NCBI RefSeq assembly: GCF_000801105.2
Contig: NC_079517.1
Span: 22,887,579 to 22,951,578 of the forward strand
Reading direction: 5' to 3'
Length of the DNA stretch: 64,000 bases
From: Raphanus sativus
Lineage: Eukaryota; Streptophyta; Magnoliopsida; Brassicales; Brassicaceae
Shown: piece after piece, positions 43,221-55,921 of the stretch
Layout of the letters: the number at the start of each line of letters is the position of its first letter
How positions within the stretch are numbered: the first letter of the stretch is position 1
Made by a program: the position numbers and the translations under genes
Notes under the pieces: generated by a model
What the model was told of the DNA's origin: nothing
Seen by the model: only the letters and a program-made list of their open reading frames with translations
Database searches by the model: none

Positions 43221-46132
43221 ATGGCAAAAACAAGAGGAGGAGGACAAGTTGGTTCTCGTCGGAGTAGACGTAATCAAGGCTTGGATGTAGTAGATCCAAC
43301 AGTAACAGTGAAGAAAAGAACAACAAAGAAAGTGGCTGCCCCAACAAAGGCTTTAGTTCTAACGCCAACGAGAAGAAGTAGTAGAATCAAGAAAGTCGCT
43401 GCTCAAGATGACGAGGTGGAAGATGAGCTAGAAGATGTTACACCAGAATATATTCCGCGAGATGATGAGCTAGAAGATGTTACACCAGAATATATTTCGC
43501 GAGATGATGAGGTAGAAGATGTAACACCGGAAGATGTAACACCAGTGGCTGATCAAGCTGAGAAGGCAAGGTCTGAAGATGATAAAGAAGAAGGAGAAGC
43601 TTGTTTGAAAGGAAAGGAACAGAAAGAGGATGATGGAGAACCTGCTAATATGGTAGAAGATGAAGTTCTCAATGAGGAAGGGAACGAAGAAGTCAGCAAT
43701 GCTCAAGATGATGAGATTCCTAGTAACGAAGGAGTTGAGCTACCAGGGGAAGACGTGAAAGAAAAAAATAGAAGAGGACCAACAAAGATGCGTAGAGTGG
43801 CTGAAAATCCTAATGAAAAGGTTGCGGTCACATTCACTGACTTTGGTGAGCATGTTGGACCTGGTTCAGTAACACTATCATCTTTTCTTGGTCCTCTTGT
43901 GAGGGAACATGTTCCGGTAACACTTTCTGATTGGAGAAGACTTGATGCAGCGACTAAAGCAACAATGTGGGAAGAAATTCAGGTATATATATGCTTTATT
44001 GAACCACAATATGACATTATAAACATGTTTGACCTTTGCTTATTTTGATGCAGGGGAGGTTTAACTTGCAAGAAGAGTGGCATAAAGCTGTTATTTTCAA
44101 GCAGTTGGGAAGCTTGTGGAGGGCTGGGAAGTCAAGGCTAGTGTCACAAGTACGGGCAGCGAAGACTGCTGCTGAGAGATTAAAATTAAAACCCAGCAAT
44201 ATCCCATCTATACAAGTGTGGAACACTTGGGTTAGGAGCAAGACTACCTCAAGTTTCACGGTAAATTATCCATATTTATATGTCATGTTCTATAAATTTA
44301 ATTATGTCTTATTTCATGTCTTATAGATTTAGTCACATTCATATTTATATTGTAGGAAATAAGTGATAGGTACCGAGAGCTGAGAAAAAAATCAGATTTC
44401 TCATACCACCAGCCGCAAAGGAATGATTCGTTTAGCTTATGATATGGTAAGTAATATGTACTCAAACATCTATATATTGTATAGCTTATTAGAATAATTA
44501 AACTTCTGTGTACTGAGATATATGTATGTATTTTGTATAGAAAAAAAAGAGTCAAGACCCGAAAAAAGTGAGTAGGAGTAAGGTATGGATTGCGGGACAT
44601 ACTCACGCTGATGGTAGACCCGTGAAGCCTCAATATGCTGAGACTATTGTAAGAATTCTGGAACTTGTTATATATTGTGTTTCATCTTCTTGGATTATGA
44701 TCATTGAGTTATATTGTGTATAAATGTTCGTATCAGGAACAAATCCAGTCACTTGATAGTCAAATGGACTCTACACCAGCTGCTGATAACATAAGGGAGG
44801 ATGCTGTCACCAAGATTTTGGGAAAAGACAAACCTGGACGTGTAAGGGGGTTTGGTAGAGGGATTACGGCTACTAAACTAGCATTTCTGCAATCTAGAGA
44901 CGCAAAGATTGCTGATATGGCTAGTGAGATTGAAGAGTTGAAGGGCATGGTCCGAGAGTTAGCTGGAAAGAAGGTACTCGTTTTCACTACATTTACTCAA
45001 CTGGTCTGATTACAGTTAATAATTAATAATGGTTTTCTCTTCTCACAGAAAACTAATGGTGAGACTGAAACATCTGAGACAAGTGCTGGATTCAAAGAAG
45101 GAGTTAGAGTACAAATACTGGATTGTTTTGAGTCAGAAGATGTAGTTGTTGGTGAAGGAGAATTTTGCTCTGATGAACCGATGTACAAAATTGGTCGTGT
45201 GGCTATTGGTCCTAATGCAGTGGCTGTTATTGTTAAGTCTGCATTAATCTCGGAAGCTTTTCTCCGGAGGCCTACGACAGATGTATTATCTCTTGAGGAT
45301 GCAGTGGGATGCAAAGTAGCTTGGCCAATAAATAAAGTGGTTTTGGACAGGAATCCAGTAGCGTCTCAAGATGTATCGATGGTAAAGTTTTTCAATCTAG
45401 TACTTTTTCGACATAAGTATAGGTCTCTCATCATTAGCTTGTTACATTGTAGCAACACAAGGAAGGTGAAACTCGAAGATGCAAAATCTATGACTGGACT
45501 TCAGAAGAAGAAGTGGTTATTGCTGAAGGTCTCCTGTGCTCATCTAATTCCAAAGAGATGGTTAACAATATACCTCTGGGTCCAAATGCGGTGAGCATTG
45601 AAGTGGTGAAGGTGTTTAAAGATAATGCTCATTTGTGGAGGCCAACTGCGGAGATGTTTTTGATTGGTGATGCAATTAACGAGAAAATCGCATGGCCACT
45701 CCTCAAGTTTGAAATCATGGCTTCGATCACTACAGCTGCAACACCTGCAAAACCTGCAGCCACGAAAACAGCATCACCTACCAAACCAGCAAAGAAAAAA
45801 GCAATGGTATGTTATTGAAATGAATAACCTTGTATTTGTTTGTCTGTTGGTTGACATTGGAACTTGTTGAGTTTTAGAGTCCAGGCAGCACTAGTACCCC
45901 CAAAAGTGCAAAGCAGAAGTGTATTCTCTTCGACTGCAGCAACACCGGACGTAAGGTAGCTGAAGGAAGAGTGGCTTCAACTGATCCGAAAGAGCTGTGT
46001 CACTTTGTGCCCCTGGGTCCAAATGCAAGCAAGGTGTGGGTTGAAGTGGCTAAGATTGGTGATGCAAAGGTGTGGAGGCCAAATTCAGAGATTGAATACA
46101 TCTCTGATGCAATAGGTTCGGTTGTGGCATAG
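43221..46132 (+). pseudogene. CACTA accessory gene (plant transposase Ptta/En/Spm type), one frameshift
   Basis: Eight exons by splice sites: 43221-43982, 44054-44260, 44356-44446, 44541-44648, 44737-44973, 45049-45381, 45453-45805, 45878-46132. The N-terminus is basic, then acidic with repeats (DDELEDVTPEYI). The Ptta/En/Spm core follows: TLSDWRRLDAATKATMWEEI, RFNLQEEWHKA, HTTSRKG (exon 3) and WIAGHTHADGRPVKPQYAET (exon 4), then a coiled coil. The C-terminus has three related modules with GPNA...WRP, each probably a protein-interaction or DNA-binding repeat. Exon 3 has one extra A in an A7 run (44386-44392), which shifts the frame. It could be real decay or a homopolymer error. Likely role: binding of element ends. 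Confidence 0.78.
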
Positions 46133-47210
46133 CCAAATGATAAACTGAAGTTGGTGTGAAAGTCTGAAACAATGTAGCTCTAGTTGTGTTTTTTTTTTCT
46201 CGACGGCTCTAGTTGTATTTCTAGTTTGAACTTATGTGAAGTTATGTGTAATATTTATGTGTGATATTATGTGTAAATTCACAAACAAAAAACAAATATT
46301 ATGTGTAATATTAAGATATAATCTTGTGTACTATCGTTCAAATCTTTAAACTCCAAACAAATCCCTAAACCACAAACAAATCTCCAAACCCTATGTCCAA
46401 ATCCCTAAACCCTAAAAAAATCCCTAAACCCCAAACAAATCTCCAAACCTTAATTCCAAATCCGTAAATCCCAAAGAAATCCCTAAACCCCAAACAAATC
46501 TCCAAACCCTAATTCCAAATCCCTAAACCCCAAACAAATCCCTAAATTGTTTTAGATGATAGATTTTTAAATTATAAGAAATCATATTGTAATCTTAATT
46601 TTATAAAAGACATTTGTTAAAAAAATTATAAAACTCATTTGTCCAAAATTCCAAACCCTATAGTCTTTGTACATACAATTATGTCTTAGTGTTTATGAAT
46701 ACTAGAGTTATATTGATGAGTTTTATAAAAACTCATATAAAATTTTATATATATACGAAATTATTTTTTTAAAAATTGGAATACTATAGTAATAAAAATT
46801 TTAAAATTTAATTTACTTTTTTTTTCTTATAAATCTATTTTATGTTAATTTTCTGATTTCAAACAAAATTAATACTGAGAGCCAATGGGGAGTAACCTCC
46901 AGGATTGCATACGTGGAAATTGCATACGCCGATGGATACATCTCGCCATCAATGATCAGAGCGTTCTTTTCTAAGCCAATGAGGAGCCACCACTAAGATC
47001 GCAGACTGATTAATCCTACACCGTTTGATTTACTGAACTTACTTTGATCAGAACCGTTCATTTGTTTTTCTCATTCTCTTCTCTCAGAAAACAACTCCGA
47101 ACAAAACATCCTCTTCTTTCAGAACAAATCTAAGATCTGAAAGACGTGTATGTCTCGTTATCTTTGATTTGGATGACTCTTAGTTCCGTTCACCGATTGA
47201 AATAAAGCAA
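46133..47210. other. CACTA intergenic region with telomere-like minisatellite
   Basis: 46339-46546 is built from CCCTAAACC(C) and CAAACAAATC words, for example AAATCCCTAAACCCCAAAC, repeated with variants. It resembles the plant telomere unit CCCTAAA but is degenerate. The rest (46550-47210) is AT-rich and likely contains the promoter of the downstream transposase. No ORF. Confidence 0.7.
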
Positions 47211-50200
47211 ATGGATAAGACGTGGGTTTGGCTGCCAAGGTATAACCTAAGATCTCTCGAGCTCACTTGTATTCACCGATTGAAAGAAAGCTAACTACTT
47301 TTTCTAATATATCATGTAGGAATAGTGACGAGTACTCAGAAGGAGCAACTAATTTCGTGTATTCATCAGCAAGAAGATTGGAAATCTGTCTGAAATGCTG
47401 TGTCCTTGCAGAGACTGCCGCAATTTAAGCCATCAGCTAGTTGATAAAATAGTCGAGCATCTAGTGATTAGGGGTATGGATAAGAATTACAAGAGCTCTT
47501 GTTGGAGTATTCATGGTGAAAAAAGAGAATCTAAAGAAGACACTGGTCCTGGCAATGAAAGGGAGGCATATGAGTTGTTTAAGACAGCATTCTCCATGGA
47601 TGAAGATGGTCCAAATCAGACGAATGAAAGTAGGGTGGAGCCAAATGATGGTGATGAAGCAGCAGAGGAAACTGAGTTTAGGAAAAAGTTAAGAGACGCT
47701 GAAACGCCATTGTACTCGGATTGTATCAAACACACGAAGGTTTCAGCAATCATGGGACTTTAGAGATTCAAGGTTAAAAGTGGTGTGTCTGAGAATTACT
47801 TCGATCAGCTGTTGGTTTTGCTTAAGGATATGCTACCTGAAGACAATGTGCTTCCAAAGAGTATGGATGCAATCAAGAAATTTCTGAAGATCTTTGGGTT
47901 CGGCTACGACAATATTCATGCTTGCAAGAATGATTGCATACTATATAGGAAGGAGTATGAGAACCTACAAAGCTGTCCAAGATGCAAAGTTTCAAGATGG
48001 GAAATGGATAAGCACAGTAATGAGATAAAGGTGGGGATTCCGGCAAAGGTCCTTAGATATTTTCCAATCAAGGACAAGTTTAGGAGGATGTTTAGATCAA
48101 AGAGGATGGCTGAAGATATGCGTTGGCACTATACCAATGCGACTGAAGATGGTACGATGCGACACCCCGTTGATTCTATCTCTTGGGCACAAGCGAATGA
48201 TAAATGGCCAGACTTTGCTGCTGAACCAAGGAATCTTCGACTTGGAATTTCTACAGATGGGATGAACCCTTTCTCCATGCAAAACAGCAATCACAACACA
48301 TGGCCAGTGTTGTTAGTGAACTACAACACGGCTCCAACGATGTGTATGAAGGCTGAGAATATAATGCTGACATTGCTGATCCCTGGTCCAACAGCTCCTG
48401 GTAATAACATAGATGTCTACTTAGCACCATTAATAGATGATCTGAAAGATTTGTGGGCTGAGGGTATTGAAGTCTATGACTCATTTACGAAGGAGAATTT
48501 CACACTTAGAGCCTTGCTGCTTTGGAGTATCAGTGACTATCCTGCATTAGGAACCTCGTCTGGATGTAAAGTGAAGGGGAAACAAGCATGCAATGTATGT
48601 GGAAAGGATACACCTTCTAGGTGGCTTAAGTTCAGCCGCAAGTTTGTCTACATGGGAAATAGAAAGAGACTACCGCCTGGCCATCGTTACAGATATAAAA
48701 AAGCTTGGTTCGACAACATAGTGGAGGAAGGGAATGCGAGTAGGATACAAACTGGCGCTGAGATATATGAGACATTACAAGCTTTTAGGAATGATTTTGG
48801 AAGACCTCTAGATAAGGAGAAAAAAAAGAGAAGACCAGAGTTGGAAGATGATGAGATGGTTCATGAAGAAGAGTGTGAAGAATCAAATGATCTATGGCGG
48901 TGGAAGAAGAGATCAATATTCTTTGAACTACCTTACTGGAAGGTAAAGCATAGTAATCAGGAACTATATTCTCTCCTTCTTGTATATGAATATGCCTAAC
49001 AGTTTCTTGTTTAATTTCTTAGGATATGCATGTTCGTCATAATATTGACGTTATGCACGTTGAAAAGAATGTGTCGGATGCTATACTATCTATCTTGATG
49101 CAAAGTTCGAAGTCAAAAGATGGTTTGAAAGCAAGAAAAGACTTAGCAGATATTGGAATCAGAAGTCACTTGCACACAGAGGTTAGGGGTTCGAAAACAT
49201 ACTTACCTCCAGCATCGTATTGGCTATCGAAGAAAGAGAAGACCATTTTCTGCAAAAGGTTATCTCAGTTTAGAGGTCCTGATGGTTATTGTGGAAATAT
49301 TGCGAATAGTGTTTCAGTTAACCCTCCTAATTTAGGTAGTTTAAAGTCGCATGATCATCACGTGCTAGTACAGAACTTGTTACCAGCTGCATTAAGAGGG
49401 TTGTTGCATAGTGGTCCTAGGATTGCCATTAACAGATTATGCAGCTACTTTAACAGGTTGTGCCAACGCATCATTGACCCGGAGAAACTTATATTAATGG
49501 AGACAGAGTTTGTGGAAACAATGTGTCAACTAGAGCGCTTCTTCCCTCCATCTCTTTTTGATATCATGTTCCACCTTCCAATACATCTCTCAAAAGAGAC
49601 ACGCTTGGGAGGACCAGTTCACTTCCGCTGGATGTATCCATTTGAAAGGTTTGATGTACTCATTTGCTTCGATTAATGTATTTCTTGCAATGATGTTTGA
49701 CTAATATTTATATGGCTTGACTGAGTTATAGGTACATGAAAACACTAAAGGCCTTTGTTAAGAATTATGCAAGGCCAGAAGCATGTATGGCTGAGGGGTA
49801 TTTAGCTGGAGAATGTGTTGCATTTTGTTTAGAGTTCCTTCAAGATTCAGTACAAGTTCAAGAACCAGTTAATCGTAATGAAGATATTGAGGCTGATAGA
49901 GTCGTGGTTGAAGGTCGACCTCTGCAGAAGGGAGTAGAGGTCACCCTTTCAGATAAAGATAGAGACATTGCTCATCGCTATGTGCTAATGAACATGGCAT
50001 CTATGGATCCCTATGTTGAGTAAGAGGTTACCCTTTCTGTTTCATCTACTTTTAATTATAATTTGATGTTCAAACCTGTTGTTTAATGTCAAATCAGGAT
50101 GCATTTAGAAGAATTACAAGCTAATGATACTCGATGTGCTAGAAATGAAACTCTGCCGTGGAAACACCATACTGAGCAGTTTGCAGAATGGGTTAAAAAA

Positions 50201-51011
50201 AAGGTTTTCAACTCCAACTCGTTTTCTTCTATAATATTTTATACATCTTGTTGGATTGATGAACATGACGAGATTGTTGGATGAACACGTTGTTAGATTG
50301 TTAGATTGACAATACTGCTTAGCTCTTAGCTTGATGATGAACACGTTGTTAGATTGTTGGATTGTTCGATTGATGAACATGTTGTCTTCGCAGATTCAGT
50401 CAGACTCAACAAATAGTCATTCTAAGGAGTTGAGGTGGTTGGCATTCGGACCAAGAAATGCTGCTTTAGCATATAAAGGGTTTATTATTAAGGGCCAGCG
50501 GTTTCATACGGATGCGGTTAAGCCGAAGACTCAAAACAGTGGAGTAAGTTATGAAGCATTTAGCATGTGTAGATCAAGTGCTCGAGATATGAGACAAGTT
50601 GCTGATATGCTTACATATTATGGAGTTATAAAGGAGATTTTACTGCTGGACTATCACATGTTCAAAGTACCGCTGTTCAGATGCAATTGGGCTAACACAG
50701 GGAATGGTGTGAAGGAAGAAGATGGCTTCACTCTCTTTAACCTTCATATGAACCAGGCAGCTTATTTGAAAGATCCGTTCATTCTGCCCTCTCAAGCAAA
50801 ACAGGTTTTCTACTCTAGGGAAGATGATAATTCTAATTGGTATGTTGTTATGAGAGCACCACCTAGAGGCTACCATGAGTTGGAAACAGAAGAGGTTTTA
50901 GGTGCTGCAGCTTTACCTGTCCAAGAAGTCGATGATCTGTGTGATGAAGCTTCTGATGATGATAGTCTTTATATTAGGGATGATTGTGAAGGGTGGTTAG
51001 TGGTAGATTGA
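47211..51011 (+). pseudogene. CACTA transposase (TnpD/TNP2 type), one frameshift and one stop
   Basis: Exons: 47211-47239 (MDKTWVWLP), 47320-48942, 49023-49648, 49732-50035, 50098-50203, 50394-51011. Domains in order: transposase-associated zinc-binding region (CPCRDCRN...SCWSIHGE); large transposase 21 domain (HACKNDCILYRKEYENLQSC, CNVCGKDTPSRWLKFSRKF); DMHVRHNIDVMHVEKNV; the DUF4218 region (LPIHLSKETRLGGPVHFRWM); the DUF4216 region (YYGVIKEILLLDYHMFKV). It cuts the element ends in the nucleus. A one-base shift near 47377 and TAG at 47761-47763 break the reading frame in exon 2. All introns have good GT-AG sites, and downstream exons are otherwise open. Confidence 0.85.
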
Positions 51012-51440
51012 TAATATTTCATTATGTAGTGTTGATGGTTTGTTTAAACAAGGAAATGTATTACACTCGCCTTTTTTTTAATATGAGTAATTTTAAAAAT
51101 CACAAAAATTCGAAATAAATAATCCATTTTAAAAATATAAAATCAATTTATAATTATATATATATATAATATTCGGGTAAATAAAACGATTTAATAACAC
51201 GAAACATTTGCTATCTTTGTATAACAAATTGCTATAGATAACTTCAGATTAATGAGTATTAATAACAATTATAACATGTTATTATAAGATTTAACAATTG
51301 CATAGAAAACGACGCTATCGTTGTTTACTTAACTATAGCATACGAAAGATCCGCTATAGAAAGTGTCGGACCTATTATAACGGGCGCTGTGAGAGCGTTT
51401 AAGGAAACGCTATGGTAAGGGACTAATAGCATTTAACAGC
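51012..51440. other. CACTA 3' subterminal region
   Basis: AT-rich, with several copies of CTATAG/AGCGTT-type words in both orientations (for example 51310-51430). These are probable transposase-binding repeats. No ORF. Confidence 0.55.
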
Positions 51441-51469
51441 CGCTATTAATACCCACATTTCCGGTAGTG

Positions 51470-54400
51470 TGATTCCAGATTACTCTGTTCGGACATATGG
51501 TAATATCTTCATGATTTTTATCAAACCAGGATGAACCAAGATGTAATAAGCTTAATTTGAAACCATTAATCAGTATATTATCCCCAGGAAGTTGAATAAA
51601 TCTCATAGGAGTTATGAGAAAGAAGCTATTTCACTTTCTGTTCAGATGGTTCCAGATTAGCATATTCGGACATATGGTAATATCTTCATGATTATTATCA
51701 AACCAGAAGGAACAAAGATGTAAGAAGCTTGATTTGAAACCTTTAATCAGTATATTATCCCCAGGAAGTTGAATAAATCTCATAGGAGTTATTAGGAAGA
51801 AGCTATCCCACTTTCAATTCAGATGATTCCAGATTACCCTGTTCGGACATATGGTAATATCTTCATGATTCTTATCAAACCAGGATGAACCAAGATGTAT
51901 GAAGCTTGATTTGAATCAATTAATCAGTATAGAATAACTAGGAATTTGAATAAATATCATAGGAGTTATGAGGAAGAAGCTATCCCACTTTCTATTTAGA
52001 TGATTCCAGATTAGCATGTTCGGACATATGGAAATATCATCATGATTCGTATCAAACCAGAAGGAACTAAGATGTAAGAAGCTCGATTTGAAACCATTAA
52101 TCAGTATAGAATCACCAGGAAGTTGAATAAATGTCATAGGAGTTATGAGGAAGAAGCTATCCCACTTTCTATTTCAGATGATTCCAGATTACCCTGTTTG
52201 GACATATGGTAATATCTTCATGATTCTTATCAAACTAGGATGAACCAAGATGTATTAATCTTGATTTGAAACCATTAATCAGTATATTATCCCAGGAAGT
52301 TGAATAAATCTCATAGGAGTTATGAGGAAGAAGCTATCCCACTTTTCATTCAGATGATTCCAGATTAGCCTGTTGGACATATAGCAATATCTTGATGATT
52401 CATATCAAACGAGAAGGAACCAAGATGTAAGAAGCTTGATTTGAAACCATTAATAAGTGTAGAATGACCAGCAAGTTGAATAAATCTCATAGGAGTTATG
52501 AGAAAGAAGCTATCCCACTTTCTATTCAGATGATTCCAGAATACCCTGTTCATACATATGGTAATATCTTCATGATTCTTATCAAACCAGGATGAACCAA
52601 GATGTAAGAAGTTTGATTTGAAACATTAATCAGTATAGAAGCTCCAGGAAGTTGAATAAATCTCATAGGAGTTATGAGGAACAAGCTATCCCACTTTCTA
52701 TTCAGTTGATTCCAGATTACCCTGTTCGGACATATGGTAATATCTTCATGATTCTTATCAAATCAAGATGAACCAAGATGTATTAAGCTTGATTTGAAAC
52801 CATTAATCAGTATATTATCCCCAGGAAGTTAAATAAATCTCATAGGAGTTATGAGGAAGAAGCTATCCCACTTTTCATTCAGATGATTCCAGATTAGCCT
52901 GTTCGGACATATAGCAATATCTTGATGATTCATATCAAACGAGAAGGAACCAAGGTGTAAGAAGCTTGATTAGAAACCATTAATCAGTATAGAATTACCA
53001 GGAAGTTGAATAAATCTCATAGGAGTTATGAGGAAGAAGCTATCCCACTTTCTATTCAGATGATTCTATATTACCCTGTTGGGACATATGGTAATATCTT
53101 CATGATTCTTATCAAACCAGGATGAACCAAGATGTAATAAGCTTGATTTGAAACCATTAATCAGTATATTATCCCCAGGAAGTTGAATAAATCTCATAGG
53201 AGTTATGAGGAAGAATCTATCCCACTTTTCATCTTAGGAGTTATGAGGAAGAAGCTATCCCACTTTTCATTCAGATGATTCCGGGATAGTCTGTTCGGAC
53301 ATATAGCAATATCTTGATGATTCATAACAAACCAGAAGGAACCAACATGTAAGAAGCTTGATTTGAAACAATTAATAAGTGTAGAATGGCCAGGAAGTTG
53401 AATAAATCTCATAGGAGTTATGAGGAAGAAGCTATCCCACTTTATATTCAGATGATTCCAGATTACTCTGTTCGGACATATGGTAATATCTTCATGATTT
53501 TTATCAAACCAGGATGAACCAAGATGTAATAAGCTTGATTTGAAACCATTAATCAGTATATTATCCCCAGGAAGTTGAATAAATCTCATGAGTTATGAGA
53601 AAGAAGCTATTTCACTTTCTATTCAGATGATTCCAGATTAGCATGTTCGGACATATGGTAATATCTTCATGATTATTATCAAACCAGAAGGAACCAAGAT
53701 GTAATAAGCTTGATTTGCAACCTTTAATCAGTATATTATCCCCAGGAAGTTGAATAAATCTCATAGGAGTTATGAGAAAGAAGCTATTTGACTTTCAATT
53801 CAGATGATTCCAGATTAGCATGTTCGGACATATGGTAATATCTTCATGATTATTATCAAACCAGAAGGAACAAAGATGTAAGAAGCTTGATTTGAAACCT
53901 TTAATCAGTATATTATCCCCAGGAAGTTGAATAAATCTCATTGGAGTTATTAGGAAGAAGCTATCCCACTTCAATTCAGATGATTCCAGATTACTCTGTT
54001 CGGACATATGGTAATATCTTCATGATTCTTATCAAACCAGGATGAACCAAGATGTATGAAGCTTGATTTGAATCAATTAATCAGTATAGAATAACTAGGA
54101 ATTTGAATAAATCTCATAGGAGTTATGAGGAAGAAGCTATCCCACTTTCTATTTAGATGATTCCAGATTAGCCTGTTCTGACATATGGAAATATCTTCAT
54201 GATTATTATCAAACCAGAAGGAACTAAGATGTAAGAAGCTAGATTTGAAACCATTAATCAAGATAGAATCACCAGAAAGTTGAATAAATCTCATAGGAGT
54301 TATGAGGAAGAAGCTATCCCACTTTCTATTTCAGATGATTCCAGATTACCATGTTTAGACATATGGTAATATCTTCATGATTCTTATCAAACCAGGATGA

Positions 54401-54491
54401 ACCAAGATGTAAGAAGCTTGATTTGAAACCATTAATCAATATATTATCTCCAGGAAGTTGAATAAATCTCATAGGAGTTATGAGGAAGAAG
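51470..54491. repeat. Satellite array 2, right block (about 17 copies)
   Basis: Same subfamily as 37917-40342. It starts with the TGA duplication and resumes exactly where 42537 stopped (GATGA|TTCCAGATTACTC). Contains the paralogous uninterrupted copy of the TR-GAG and CACTA target region (about 53220-53470). Ended by the Athila-2 LTR at 54492. Confidence 0.92.
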
Positions 54492-55804
54492 TGATATACC
54501 ATGATTTTGACCCACTTTTAGGCATGGTATATTGGTATTTTTGGATATATTCTATCCATTATGGGGTCTTTATTACATATTTATAGGTGCATGAGCTAAT
54601 GGAAGAAATATGATGATTTTGGAGTATTTTGGAGCACTTTAGAGATTTTACCCGAGAAAGACCAAATCGACCATTCGAGGTTGACAATGAGAGAAGCGCG
54701 TCGATCCATGTACACTCAGTACTATCGATCGACACTCAGCCGCAGAAATCCACATTTGGTCACAGCCGACTTGAAGCCCAAGACACTATCTATTTACCAT
54801 AATGCTCCTGACGTGTTTTAACCTAATTATTCTACTATTTATGTCTTGCCTATGTGTTTTGGCAGACAACGGTTTTTCTAAGATAGTTTCTAGTTTCATA
54901 GTTTTGGTGAGAGAGAGAGTTGTCAAATCTGAGAGCATTCTTGAACACCATTTATTTATCTATTCTATTTACAGAGCTTTTTATGATCTTGTCTATGTGT
55001 TGCTTAGCTATGTCTGAGTAAACACCCTTGTTAGATTTGAGGTTCAAATAGGTATGAGGGATTAGCCCAAAATATGATTACCAGAGCATGTGATATTCAT
55101 CTTTGAAGATCATACTTAATGCTTGTGTAGAAGTAGCTAACCTACACATGAATACAAAGATACAATCAGTGGATCTATCTTCATAGAGCCAGCAACTCAT
55201 CTGGAACAAGGACAGCTGATTGGGTGATTGTTTGGTGAACTGTATTCAACCTACGATCGGTAAAGCTTGCTAGTGGTGCATCGATCGATACTCCTACTGA
55301 GTGATCAATCGATAGACGCAGGATAAATGAAAATCGATACATACGACAGCATATCGATCGATACATGCGACAGCAAGTCGATCGATACATGCATAGGCAT
55401 ATCGATCGATATCCTAATCTATGACCTGCCTGGGCGTGTTCATCGGTTCTAGTAATAGATGGTCGCAACGACAGTTGGGCTATTGTTTAGTTGGGTTTTT
55501 AAATATAATGCAAGCATCTCAAATAGGAATCATACCTCTATAATCCTGATAACCTGAATAGCAACTTTAGATCTAACTCTTTTAAATCATACTAGTTAAC
55601 CCATCCAATCATCTTGAGTAATTGTCCTGCTCAAACCAATTCCTTGTTACTTTTATTACTGCACTAATAACAAATCTTTAGCCTAGCTTAGTTACAATAA
55701 TATCTTTTGATTCCTCAGCTCCTTGTGGATTCGATCCCTAAGTACTACAATTGACCTCTTTTGATGAGAGTAATATTGCTATAGGGTAATTTGAGCAAGT
55801 ATCA
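54492..55804 (+). repeat. Athila-2 5' LTR
   Basis: 1,313 bp, TGATATACCATGATTTTGACC to GAGCAAGTATCA. It matches 63022-64000 over the visible part. It carries five TCGATCGA octamers, four clustered at 55282-55410 with ATACATGCG-type spacers. Confidence 0.92.
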
Positions 55805-55808
55805 AATT

Positions 55809-55826
55809 TGGCGCCGTTGCAGGGGA
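55809..55826 (+). other. Athila-2 primer-binding site (tRNA-Asp type)
   Basis: TGGCGCCGTTGCAGGGGA lies four bases after the LTR, one base from the tRNA-Asp complement. Confidence 0.88.
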
Positions 55827-55921
55827 GCTTTGATCGTCATTAGATTTTATTTAAGTTTAGGTTTTTCTTTTTAGTTAATTTTGTCAACTGATAAATTTTT
55901 CTTATTTTTCTTTTCAGGTGT

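Larger units (their letters stand above)
42538..51469 (+). mobile_element. CACTA (En/Spm-type) DNA transposon, 8.9 kb
   Basis: Ends are CACTACAGGAAATGTGGG (42538) and its inverted copy at 51469. The 29-bp terminal inverted repeats (42538-42566 and 51441-51469) have one mismatch. A 3-bp duplication TGA flanks it (42535-42537, 51470-51472). Subterminal sequence has several AACGCTAT/AGCGTT words in both orientations, the usual transposase-binding style. Two plus-strand genes lie inside. Both carry one or two lesions, so autonomy is doubtful. Confidence 0.95.

Noticed and set aside
46339..46546. True telomere end
   Set aside because: The repeat is degenerate, short, interstitial and inside a CACTA element with intact ends.
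50204..50393. Functional repeat in CACTA transposase intron 5 (GTTGTTAGATTGTTGGATTG words)
   Set aside because: A short local microduplication of intron sequence; nothing suggests more than slippage.
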